Origin: Clostridia bacterium
GTDB lineage: Bacteria > Bacillota > Clostridia > Oscillospirales > Ruminococcaceae
Reading direction: 5' to 3'
Assembly: GCA_009929695.1 (NCBI GenBank)
Contig: RZZW01000022.1
Coordinates: forward strand, 1-55,940
Length of the DNA stretch: 55,940 bases
The stretch's first letter is position 1; every line of letters starts with the position of its first letter. Positions 17,494 through 26,174 of the stretch are shown one piece after another. A program made the position numbers and the translations under genes. Under the pieces are notes generated by a model. It did not search any database. It saw only the letters and a list, made by a program, of their open reading frames with translations, and was not told where the DNA came from.

Positions 17494-18441
17494 ATGGCTA
17501 AAGCGGCGACAAAAGCGCCTGCACAGTCGCTTGCACGCAGGCACAAAAGCATAAGCTATTCAAAATGGGGCTACATTTTCCTCGCTCCGTTCTTCATAGT
17601 ATACGGCGTATTTTCACTCTACCCGCTGCTATCGACGTTCTATAACAGCTTTTTTGAGTGCTACCGCAGTGGGCTAAAGCAGATAGGCCCAAACTTCGTC
17701 GGGCTGCAAAATTATCTGACGCTTTTTTCGGGCGGAGATTTGCTCGTCTACGCAAAAAACACGCTTATACTTTGGATAATGGGCTTTGTGCCGCAGATAA
17801 TCGTCTCGCTTTTGCTCGCGGCATGGTTTACCGATTTGCGCCTAAAGCTGCGCTGTACGCCGTTTTTTAAGACGGTCATCTATCTGCCTAATCTCATAAT
17901 GGCGGCGTCGTTTGCAATGCTTTTCTTCGCGCTGTTTTCAGATTTAGGCCCCGTCAACCGCATACTTATAGACATGGGGCTGATGGACGCTGCAAACCCG
18001 TATAAATGGCTTGGCAACACGCTCGGCACGCGCAGCCTTGTGGCGCTGATGAACTTTTTGATGTGGTATGGCAACACGACAATTCTGCTCATGGCGGCGG
18101 TGCTCGGCATCGACCCCGGCCTTTATGAAGCCGCCGAAATCGACGGCGCTTCCTCGACGCAGCAGTTTTTCAAAATCACCATTCCGCTAATAAAGCCGAT
18201 ACTCATTTACGTCGTCATAACAAGCATGATTGGCGGCATACAGATGTTCGACGTGCCGCAGATTTTGACAAACGGCGTAGGCACGCCAGACCGCACAAGC
18301 ATGACGCTCGTGATGTTCCTAAACAAGCACCTTTACAGCAAAAACTACGGGCTCGGCGGCGCTTTATCGGTTATACTATTTGCAATTGCGGCGATACTGA
18401 GCATATTTGTTTTCAAATTCAACACAAGGGAGGATAAGTAG
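17494..18441 (+). CDS. ABC sugar transporter permease, MalF/UgpA type
   Basis: A 315-aa inner-membrane permease with about six hydrophobic segments. The cytoplasmic EAA loop that contacts the ATPase reads YEAAEIDGASSTQQFFKI. The start at 17494 is favoured by AAGGAG at a suitable distance; the ATG three codons earlier is closer to that site. It directly abuts the second permease. The 350-bp repeat block before it means it may be transcribed from the upstream operon through the repeats. Confidence 0.9.
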   Translation: MAKAATKAPAQSLARRHKSISYSKWGYIFLAPFFIVYGVFSLYPLLSTFYNSFFECYRSGLKQIGPNFVGLQNYLTLFSGGDLLVYAKNTLILWIMGFVPQIIVSLLLAAWFTDLRLKLRCTPFFKTVIYLPNLIMAASFAMLFFALFSDLGPVNRILIDMGLMDAANPYKWLGNTLGTRSLVALMNFLMWYGNTTILLMAAVLGIDPGLYEAAEIDGASSTQQFFKITIPLIKPILIYVVITSMIGGIQMFDVPQILTNGVGTPDRTSMTLVMFLNKHLYSKNYGLGGALSVILFAIAAILSIFVFKFNTREDK

Positions 18442-19314
18442 ATGAGCGGCAACACGGCTGTGCGCATAAAAAAGGTTGATGTGGCGCTCACGATACGCCG
18501 CATAATCGCATATACAGTGCTTATTCTTCTGACGTTTATATCGCTTTTTTCGTTCTACATTTTGTTTGTGAACGCCACGCGGTCAAACGCGGATATTCAA
18601 ACGGGCTTCTCGTTTTTGCCGGGCAAGGCGGGTATTGCAAACTTCAAAAACGTGATGGCGGACACAAATATCCCTGTTTTGCGCGGCTTGTTAAACAGTG
18701 CGTTTGTCGCGACGGCGTGCGCTGTGCTGTCGACGTATTTTTCAACGCTGACAGCCTACGCGCTGCACGCTTATCGCTTTAAAGGACACGACGCGGCGTA
18801 CCGGTTTATTCTGCTTATAATGATGGTGCCGACGCAGGTGTCCGCGCTCGGATTTGTGCGGCTTATGGACGCAATGGGGCTCACAAATACATTTTTGCCG
18901 CTCATAGTTCCCACAATCGCCGCGCCGGTGACGTTTTTCTTCATGATACAGTACATGAAAAGCAGCCTGCCGATAGAGATTGTCGAGGCGGCACGCATAG
19001 ACGGCAGCGGGGAATTTGCCACGTTTAACCGCATGGTTATCCCGATGATGAAGCCCGCAATTGCAGTTCAGGCGATATTCACGTTCGTCACAAACTGGAA
19101 TAATTACTTCATCCCCGCGCTAATTTTACAAGACTCAGACAAAAAGACCCTCCCTATTTTAATAGCCATGCTCCGCAGCGCCGACTGGCTTAAATTCGAC
19201 ATGGGCAAGGTCTACATGCTCATAACCCTCGCGATTTTGCCCGTAATAGTAGTCTACCTCTGCCTCTCCAAACACATAGTAGGCGGCGTGGCACTAGGCG
19301 GGGTGAAGGGGTAA
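18442..19314 (+). CDS. ABC sugar transporter permease, MalG/UgpE type
   Basis: A 290-aa inner-membrane permease with the EAA motif VEAARIDGSGEFATFNRM and the usual six-segment pattern. Its ATG follows the stop of the first permease with no gap. The two permeases should form the heterodimeric channel for the binding protein at 15731. A strong terminator 60 bp downstream closes the operon. Confidence 0.9.
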   Translation: MSGNTAVRIKKVDVALTIRRIIAYTVLILLTFISLFSFYILFVNATRSNADIQTGFSFLPGKAGIANFKNVMADTNIPVLRGLLNSAFVATACAVLSTYFSTLTAYALHAYRFKGHDAAYRFILLIMMVPTQVSALGFVRLMDAMGLTNTFLPLIVPTIAAPVTFFFMIQYMKSSLPIEIVEAARIDGSGEFATFNRMVIPMMKPAIAVQAIFTFVTNWNNYFIPALILQDSDKKTLPILIAMLRSADWLKFDMGKVYMLITLAILPVIVVYLCLSKHIVGGVALGGVKG

Positions 19315-19373
19315 ATTTTTAGTCAAGTTAAAATTAAAAGCTGCCGACAAATATGGTAATATCCAATTAAAGC

Positions 19374-19416
19374 CGCCGCTATGCTGCAATGCGCAGTATA
19401 GTGGCGATTTTTGTGT
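19374..19416 (+). terminator. Rho-independent terminator of the ABC operon
   Basis: Arms 19374-19387 and 19393-19406 pair over 14 positions with two mismatches allowing G-U pairing, with a 5-nt loop, followed by GATTTTTGTGTTTTT. Confidence 0.75.
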
Positions 19417-19493
19417 TTTTATTGTGGTGAAAGCGGTTTTGGAGTATAATAAAAGGTACTGGATTTTACATTGTGGTTAGGGTGGACGAGATT

Positions 19494-22400
19494 ATGTGGT
19501 TGACACAGGAGCAGATAGAAAAATATTTTACCTCGCATGATTACAGCCGCGGGCTGGATTATTATAATAAAGATCGCGTGGAAAATTTCTTGGCGGCGAC
19601 GGGCAGGGATAGCACAAAATTGTCCTGCACTGTTATCGGCGTGCAGCCGTATCATGTGAAGGCAAGTGTGTATGCAGATGGCGCGATAAGCGCGTCATGC
19701 ACCTGCCCGCAGTTTAACAATACGCGAAGCTGCAAGCATATTGTGGCGGCGCTGCTTGAATATATCGGCTCAACGAGCAAAAACGAAGCTACAAAAACCG
19801 ATTTTTGCGCGCGCAATGTGCTTGACGCATATCTAAAATTGTCGCAGCAGCTCTCTGACGAAACACAGAAAAAGATGACGCTTGAGCCGCAGCTAAACAC
19901 AGATGACGAGAACGATTACCCTGTGCTGCAATTTACAGTAGGCTGCGAAAAGATGTACAAAATCAAAAACGTTGACACCTTTTTGAAAAACGTCACTGAC
20001 AAGGACACCGTCAGCTATGGCAAGTTTTTGAGCTTTAACCACGCTATTGACAGCTTTGACGAAAAATCGCAGCAGTTAATTTACATCTTGATGGATCAGT
20101 TCCCTCAATATTCTACACTTGTGACGACCTCTTGGCGCGCAAGCGGTTTTTTTTCGCACGGATATCTCGATAAAAGCATGATAAGGCTGCGCGGCGGAGC
20201 ATTCGACAGCTTTTTTAAGCTTTATCAGGGGCAGACGCTAAAGGTCGACGCGATAAATACGACGCTTCAAAACGGCGTGCCACACGTTGAGGCAAGGCTG
20301 ACGCCGAGCGAGGACGGCGCGCTGCTTGAAATGATGTCCGCGAAAAGCCTTAAATTTTTCGGCGGGCAAAACGCGATTTACGCCGTCGAGAGCAACAAGC
20401 TTTTTAAGTGCAGTGATGCTTTCAGGGAAAAGGTGTATCCGCTTTTGGCGCAAAATACAAGCAAAATGCGGTTTGCCAAAGAGGATTTGCCGACGTTTTG
20501 CAGCTGCGTTCTGCCCGAGATATCAGAGCACATTGAAGTGCATGACGACGACAAAATTTTGCCGAAATATATCCCCGACGAGTGCGAGCCGTACTATTAT
20601 TTTGACATGCAGGCGGGGCTTGGGCTTGTGGGCGAGGTGGTGTTCAGCTACGGCGGCACGCGCATAAGCAGCTCAACGCCCGAAAGCGCGTCAAACGGCG
20701 TAAAACGCAACCTCAAAACAGAACGCGCCGCGCAGCTGCTTTTGAAAAAATATTTGCAGCCCGCGGGCATCAAGGATTATTACCATTTGCAGGACGAGGA
20801 CGCGATAGCCGAGTTTTTGTCAGAGCATATTGACGCGTTTCGCAGTGCGGGCGAGGTGTTTGTATCCGATCAGCTTCGCAATAAGCGCATAAGCAGTGCA
20901 AAGGCGAGCGTTGGCATTTCAGTTTCAAACGGACTGCTCACGATTGAGGTTGACACCGGAGATTTTCCGCCGAGCGAGCTTGAAGCGCTGTATGACAGCC
21001 TGCTTAAAAAGAAAAAATATCACCGACTGCGCGACGGACGCTTTTTAGAGCTTGAGGGCACGGCGTATGAAAAAATAGCCGAGATGTCGCATATGTTACA
21101 GCTCCCCGCAAAGGCGCTTGACAGCAAAACGGTGACGCTGCCCGCGTTCAGAGGGCTGTATCTCGACAAGATTTTGCGCGAAAGCGAGGGGCTGCAAATA
21201 AGCCGCGACGCGCAGTTTCGCTCAATGATACGCAGCTTTAAATCAGTTGAGGACAGCGATTTTGCGGTGCCACAATCGCTTAATTCCGTCTTGCGCCCAT
21301 ATCAAAAAACAGGCTTTCGGTGGCTGAAAACACTTGAAGCAAGCGGATTTGGCGGCATTTTGGCAGACGAGATGGGGCTTGGCAAGACGCTTCAGGTGAT
21401 AGCCTTTTTGATGACGGCGACGCGCGCGGAAAAGGGGCTGCCGAGCATCATAGTTTGTCCGTCGTCGCTTGTGCTCAACTGGGCGGACGAGCTTGCGAAG
21501 TTTGCGCCGAGCTTAAAGCCGTTGCTTTTGATAGGCGACGCGGCGACGCGCAGGCAGCAGCTTGAAAATGGAAATGACTGCGACGTAATTGTCACTTCAT
21601 ATGATATTTTAAAGCGTGATATTGAAATATATGATAATATTCGCTTTTATTGCTGTGTGCTCGACGAGGGGCAATACATCAAAAATCAATCCACAGTCGC
21701 GTCGAGAGTTGTCAAGCAGCTAGTGTGCAAACAGCGCTTTGTGCTGACGGGAACGCCGATTGAAAACCGTTTGAGCGAGCTTTGGAATTTGTTTGATTTT
21801 CTGATGCCGGGCTATCTTTTTTCGCATAAAACGTTCATGGATAAGCTTGAAAAGCCGATTATACAAAGCGACGACCCCGCTGCAAAGCGCAGGCTCGGCT
21901 TACTCGTTCAGCCGTTTTTACTGCGGCGCTTAAAGGCTGATGTGCTAAAGGAACTGCCGCCAAAAATAGAGTATATACGCAAGATACAGCTCTCGGAAAA
22001 TGAGCGAAAAATCTATATAGCGACGGCGCTCGCGGCGCGAAGCTCGCTTGAAAACGGCGAGGGCGGCAAGCTGCAATTGCTTGCTGCGCTTATGCGTCTG
22101 CGCCAAATATGCTGCGACCCCAATATCTGCTATGAAAACTATGAGGGCGAGACAAGCAAAATGGACGCGTGCATAGAGCTTTGCTCGGGCATGGCTGAAA
22201 ACGGACACCAAATCTTGCTTTTTTCGCAGTTTACAACCGTGCTTTCGCACATAAAAGGGCGGCTTGACGCGCTGAAAATTTCAAGCTTTGTGCTTGAAGG
22301 TTCAACGCCTAAGGAAAAACGCGCGCGGCTTGTCAAGGATTTTAACGCGGGTGAAGCGCAGGTGTTTTTGATTTCGCTTAAGGCGGGCGGCACAGGGCTA

Positions 22401-22661
22401 AATTTGACGGCGGCGGACGTCGTTATCCACTACGACCCGTGGTGGAATATCGCCGCGCAAAACCAAGCGACAGACCGCGCCCACCGCATAGGTCAGCAGG
22501 CGCACGTTCAGGTGTATAAGCTCATCGCAAAAGACACGCTCGAAGAAAAAATCTTGCAGCTTCAAGCTAAAAAAGCCGCCCTCATGGACAACATCACCGA
22601 AGATTTCGGCGAAAACATCCTCTCCATGCCCGCCGACGAGCTTATGGAGCTGTTGCAGTAA
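19494..22661 (+). CDS. SWI/SNF2-family helicase with SWIM zinc finger
   Basis: A protein of about 1055 aa. An N-terminal SWIM zinc finger (CTC...SCKH, near residues 69-82) is followed by a long middle region and a C-terminal SNF2 helicase core: motif I LADEMGLGKT near residue 620-630, motif II DEGQ in place of DEAH, and motif VI QATDRAHRIGQ. Bacterial members of this family are DNA-dependent ATPases of uncertain role, possibly acting on transcription complexes or repair intermediates. The start at ATG 19494 is preferred over GTG 19473. The gene stands alone between two terminators, so its location beside sugar genes is probably incidental. Confidence 0.9.
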   Translation: MWLTQEQIEKYFTSHDYSRGLDYYNKDRVENFLAATGRDSTKLSCTVIGVQPYHVKASVYADGAISASCTCPQFNNTRSCKHIVAALLEYIGSTSKNEATKTDFCARNVLDAYLKLSQQLSDETQKKMTLEPQLNTDDENDYPVLQFTVGCEKMYKIKNVDTFLKNVTDKDTVSYGKFLSFNHAIDSFDEKSQQLIYILMDQFPQYSTLVTTSWRASGFFSHGYLDKSMIRLRGGAFDSFFKLYQGQTLKVDAINTTLQNGVPHVEARLTPSEDGALLEMMSAKSLKFFGGQNAIYAVESNKLFKCSDAFREKVYPLLAQNTSKMRFAKEDLPTFCSCVLPEISEHIEVHDDDKILPKYIPDECEPYYYFDMQAGLGLVGEVVFSYGGTRISSSTPESASNGVKRNLKTERAAQLLLKKYLQPAGIKDYYHLQDEDAIAEFLSEHIDAFRSAGEVFVSDQLRNKRISSAKASVGISVSNGLLTIEVDTGDFPPSELEALYDSLLKKKKYHRLRDGRFLELEGTAYEKIAEMSHMLQLPAKALDSKTVTLPAFRGLYLDKILRESEGLQISRDAQFRSMIRSFKSVEDSDFAVPQSLNSVLRPYQKTGFRWLKTLEASGFGGILADEMGLGKTLQVIAFLMTATRAEKGLPSIIVCPSSLVLNWADELAKFAPSLKPLLLIGDAATRRQQLENGNDCDVIVTSYDILKRDIEIYDNIRFYCCVLDEGQYIKNQSTVASRVVKQLVCKQRFVLTGTPIENRLSELWNLFDFLMPGYLFSHKTFMDKLEKPIIQSDDPAAKRRLGLLVQPFLLRRLKADVLKELPPKIEYIRKIQLSENERKIYIATALAARSSLENGEGGKLQLLAALMRLRQICCDPNICYENYEGETSKMDACIELCSGMAENGHQILLFSQFTTVLSHIKGRLDALKISSFVLEGSTPKEKRARLVKDFNAGEAQVFLISLKAGGTGLNLTAADVVIHYDPWWNIAAQNQATDRAHRIGQQAHVQVYKLIAKDTLEEKILQLQAKKAALMDNITEDFGENILSMPADELMELLQ

Positions 22662-22691
22662 GGCTGAAAAATACTGCGCCACCAAAGTATA

Positions 22692-22774
22692 TGTCATTCT
22701 GAGGAGCGCAGCGACGAAGAATCTTAAAAATTACGGTTATGCGCAAAAGATTCTTCGCTTCGCTCAGAATGACA
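22692..22774. repeat. Dispersed palindromic repeat, family A, copy 2
   Basis: Same ends and inner arms as copy 1 (TGTCATTCTGAG to CTCAGAATGACA), same orientation, with its last bases running directly into a terminator hairpin. Confidence 0.8.
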
Positions 22775-22821
22775 AAAGTAGCTATTGCAAATGTGGTTTT
22801 ACATCTGCAATAGCTACTTTT
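22774..22821. terminator. Bidirectional terminator between convergent SNF2 and GPH genes
   Basis: Perfect 16-bp arms at 22774-22789 and 22806-22821 (AAAAGTAGCTATTGCA on the left) with U-runs on both strands, suitable for terminating both convergent genes. Confidence 0.8.
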
Positions 22822-22830
22822 GTTTTATAT

Positions 22831-24198
22831 TTATTTTTTCTCGCCGATATCTCCTCGCGCTCTTAAGTCGGAGAGGATGTTATCGTAAAATTCTTTTGTG
22901 ATTTTGTATTTGCGTTTGTAGATTATGTAGCCTGTTATGATGAAAACGAGCGGCAGTGCCATCATGAAAAGCTTTAGGATAAGCTTGCCGCTTGAATCTA
23001 TGCTTGCTGCGGCGGTGTCGCCGGTTTTTATGCCGGAGAGGACGAGCGCTATGCTGACAAAGCCCATCGAGACTGCGCCGCCGATTTTGTTTATGAACGG
23101 CTGAACCGAAAGCGTTATACTCTCGTTGCGCTTATGCAGCTTCCACTGGCCGTACTCGATTGTGTCCTCAAGGAACATCAGCATAAGCAATTGAATAAAC
23201 GCCTCGCCGATGAAAAGCAGCAGCGACGCGACAACGACGAGCGCTATGCTGTTATCCGCGAAAAAGAAAACTCCATAGCCTAGCAGCACGAGCAAAGTTG
23301 CGTAAAAATAAAGCTTTTCGCGCGGCATGTGCTTTGAAAACAGCGGGAAAATTATCAGCGCAAAAAGCTGCGCCACGCCCACAACGCCCGCAAGCACGGC
23401 GTACATATCCTTGTTGCCGAAAACGTACTGCATGTAGTAAATCGCAAATGTAGTCGTCGTCATGTAGCCGATGATAAACAGCGACATCGAGAGCGTCGTC
23501 CACAAAAGCTGGTCGTTTTTCGTGATGACATTCCACATATCGCGCAGCGTTGTTTTGCCCTCTTGCTGCTTAATCTGCGGGTCCTCGCGCACTCCGAAAA
23601 TTGTGAAAAGCTGAAATAAAAGCATGAGCACCGTCACGACAATCGCCACAAGCTGCCACGCGCTCGGCGTGTTGCCGAGGCTGCTCGTGATGGGTTCCCA
23701 GCCGATCATTATAGCAAACATGCCGATATTTGCGCAAATTCTCGCGAACGCGCCCATCTGCTCGCGCACTTTTTGGTCAAGGCTGAGCGACGGCAGCATC
23801 GACCAGTAGGCTATATCATTAAGCCCAAAAAAGATATCCCACAAAATATACGCCACCGCAAAAACGGCGACGAAACGGTAATCGCGCAGGCCGAAATCCG
23901 TGAAAAGCACAAGATAACACGCCGCGCCGACGACCGCGCCAATGACCATCGGCGGCTTAAATTTGCCGAAGCGCGAGCGGCAGTTGTCGATGATAAGCCC
24001 CATAAATGGGTCGTTCATCGCGTCGAAAACGCGCAGAATTGTGAACACCATGCTCGTCGCCATATACACGGGAAGCGGCAGCGAAAGCACGTTTGAGAGG
24101 TAATAAATCAGCGCGTTTGCCTCGAGCGCGTAAAACATGTCGCGCCCGATAGTGCCAAGACCAAAGAAAAGCTTATTGCGTTTTTCAAGCTGCGTCAA
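22831..24198 (-). CDS. GPH-family glycoside/pentoside/hexuronide:cation symporter
   Basis: A 455-aa membrane protein with about twelve hydrophobic segments. The N-terminal text (FGLGTIGRDMFYALEANALIYY) and DAMNDPFMGLIIDNCRSRFGKFKP are typical of GPH (MelB-like) symporters. It should import a glycoside with Na+ or H+. The GH13 enzyme gene lies upstream on the same strand across a repeat-filled 188-bp gap, suggesting cotranscription and an alpha-glucoside substrate, but substrate cannot be read from sequence. Confidence 0.9.
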   Translation of the reverse strand: MTQLEKRNKLFFGLGTIGRDMFYALEANALIYYLSNVLSLPLPVYMATSMVFTILRVFDAMNDPFMGLIIDNCRSRFGKFKPPMVIGAVVGAACYLVLFTDFGLRDYRFVAVFAVAYILWDIFFGLNDIAYWSMLPSLSLDQKVREQMGAFARICANIGMFAIMIGWEPITSSLGNTPSAWQLVAIVVTVLMLLFQLFTIFGVREDPQIKQQEGKTTLRDMWNVITKNDQLLWTTLSMSLFIIGYMTTTTFAIYYMQYVFGNKDMYAVLAGVVGVAQLFALIIFPLFSKHMPREKLYFYATLLVLLGYGVFFFADNSIALVVVASLLLFIGEAFIQLLMLMFLEDTIEYGQWKLHKRNESITLSVQPFINKIGGAVSMGFVSIALVLSGIKTGDTAAASIDSSGKLILKLFMMALPLVFIITGYIIYKRKYKITKEFYDNILSDLRARGDIGEKK

Positions 24199-24298
24199 GG
24201 GTCATTCCTCCTCACATTTTTGGTTGATATTGACGGCTGTGCGTAGGGCGGGGGCTTGCTACAAAACTCAAATAAATCGCTATGCAGTAGTAATGCAC

Positions 24299-24380
24299 CG
24301 TAGGGCACGACGACCTCGGCGTGCCGTAATTGTCGCACAAAATCTCGGCTTGCGGCGTGCCGAGGTCGTCACGCCCTACG
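24299..24380. repeat. Dispersed palindromic repeat, family C, copy at 24.3 kb
   Basis: Arms of about 27 bp starting CGTAGGGCACGACGACCTCG and ending GGTCGTCACGCCCTACG pair with two mismatches. Relatives are at 17326-17430 and 41239-41317. Confidence 0.7.
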
Positions 24381-24386
24381 TACAAC

Positions 24387-26009
24387 TTACGGTTTTGTGA
24401 AAATTGCCGCTTCATATGGTCTTAATGTTCCGCCAACTATTTTGCGGTCACAATTTGAAATTAAGGCTCTGCCGCAAACAGGCGAGCGGCGGCGCTGACT
24501 TGTTAAATTGACTACGGTGCACAGCTTTTCGCCGTCTGTTTCTCTTTCAAAAACAGCTACGCCGTTTTTGCAGTATACCTCTTTAAACCCGCCGCCGCGC
24601 AAGGCTTCACTTTTTTTGCGCAGCGCGAGCAGCCTTTTATAATAGGAAAGGACTGAGTTTTTATCGCCGATTTGCGTTTCGGCGTTTATGTCTTTGTAAT
24701 TGCCGTTGACGGCGAGCCACGGCGTGCCTGTTGTGAAGCCGCCGTTTGGCGCGGCGCTCCACTGCATTGGCGTGCGGGCGTTGTCGCGGCTTTTTTGGCG
24801 TATCATTTCCCACCTAAGCGCCTTTGGCAGATGCATACGCTCTGTCAAAGCCCAGATGTTGCGCGATTCGACGTCCTTGATTTTTTCCATGTCGGCAAAA
24901 TCGAAATTCGTCATGCCAAGCTCTTGACCCTCGTATAAAAACGGCGTGCCGCGAAGGGTTAAAAGCAGCGTCGCGAGTGCCTTTGCGCTTATGTCGTGAA
25001 GCTCCTTTGAGTCGCAGCCGAACCGCGAAACACTGCGCGGCTGGTCGTGATTTTCAAAATAAACCGTGTTCCACGGAAGCGCCGCCTGCCATTTAAGCAG
25101 TGTTTTAAGAAAGCGCTCGGATGAAAACGGGCGCAGTAGCCATTTTACGCCGAAGCAGTCCGTCTCCATATGCGCAAAAGCGAAAACCGTGTCGAGCTCT
25201 GCGCGCTGCGGGTTTGTCAAATCGTCCGCCATTTTCGGAGTGACAAAAACAGTTTCTCCGACTGTGTAGCAGTCGTATTTTGAGAAAACCTCCGAATTAA
25301 ACCGCCGCAAAAGCTTGTGCAGGCCGTCTGTTGAGAGGTAGTGCTCGCAGCCTGTCAACGCGACGCGCGGCTTGCCGTTTTCGAGCGACTGCTTCCACAA
25401 AATATTTATAACGTCGCACCGAAAGCCCGCAACGCCTTTATCGAGCCAAAAGCGCATAACGTCCTCGACGGCGGCCACAACGGCCTCGTTTTTGTAGTTT
25501 AAATCGGGCTGACCTTTTGCGAAAAGGTGCAGGTAATATTCACCGCGCACATCGTCGTATTCCCAGCAGTCCTCGCCGAAAAAGCTGCCCCAGTTTGACG
25601 GCTTTTCGCCGTTTTCGCCCTTTTTCCATATGTAAAAATCGGTGTAAGGCTCAATGCGCCGGCGGCTTTTTTGAAACCATTCATGATGATTTGACGTGTG
25701 ATTTATCACTAAATCCATTATAATGCGCAGCCCGCGCTGTTTTGCGGCGGCGAGCAGCGCGTCCATATCGTCCATCGTGCCGTAATTTTCGTGAATGGCA
25801 AGGTAATCGCTTATGTCGTAGCCGTTGTCCTCGTTTGGCGACGCATAGACAGGCGACAGCCACAGCGCGCCGACGCCCAAGTTTTTCAGATAGTCAAGCT
25901 TTGAGATAATGCCCCTGATATCCCCGATGCCGTCGCCATTTGAGTCGCAAAAGCTCATCGGGTAAATTTGATAAATGACCTCATTTTTCCACCATGGTGC
26001 ACAAGCCAT
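24387..26009 (-). CDS. GH13 alpha-glucosidase / oligo-1,6-glucosidase
   Basis: A complete 540-aa GH13 enzyme of the oligo-1,6-glucosidase/alpha-glucosidase group. The catalytic triad is D199 (GFRCDVIN), E252 (VGETVF) and D322 (ENHDQPR); the QIYPMSFCDSNGDGIGD start is typical. It has no signal peptide, so it hydrolyses imported alpha-glucosides. The GPH transporter lies downstream on the same strand. The ATG follows a GGAGGGATAAGTT-type site. Confidence 0.92.
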   Translation of the reverse strand: MACAPWWKNEVIYQIYPMSFCDSNGDGIGDIRGIISKLDYLKNLGVGALWLSPVYASPNEDNGYDISDYLAIHENYGTMDDMDALLAAAKQRGLRIIMDLVINHTSNHHEWFQKSRRRIEPYTDFYIWKKGENGEKPSNWGSFFGEDCWEYDDVRGEYYLHLFAKGQPDLNYKNEAVVAAVEDVMRFWLDKGVAGFRCDVINILWKQSLENGKPRVALTGCEHYLSTDGLHKLLRRFNSEVFSKYDCYTVGETVFVTPKMADDLTNPQRAELDTVFAFAHMETDCFGVKWLLRPFSSERFLKTLLKWQAALPWNTVYFENHDQPRSVSRFGCDSKELHDISAKALATLLLTLRGTPFLYEGQELGMTNFDFADMEKIKDVESRNIWALTERMHLPKALRWEMIRQKSRDNARTPMQWSAAPNGGFTTGTPWLAVNGNYKDINAETQIGDKNSVLSYYKRLLALRKKSEALRGGGFKEVYCKNGVAVFERETDGEKLCTVVNLTSQRRRSPVCGRALISNCDRKIVGGTLRPYEAAIFTKP

Positions 26010-26174
26010 AACTTATCCCTCCAATTTATTCAATTATATTCTCATGCCGGACGGTTGGCAAGTAAAATTTACAAATTCGGGTGAGAGTTATATTGTTTTG
26101 GTAAAATATGTACATTTTAAAGTAAAAATGTGATAAAGTCGAGAGAAAAGTATTACCGAAAAAGGGTGCACAAA

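Noticed and set aside
26130-26174. GTG start at 26130 for the Cna_B protein
   Set aside because: No ribosome binding site is present and it would put a charged extension before the signal peptide; TTG at 26175 fits better.
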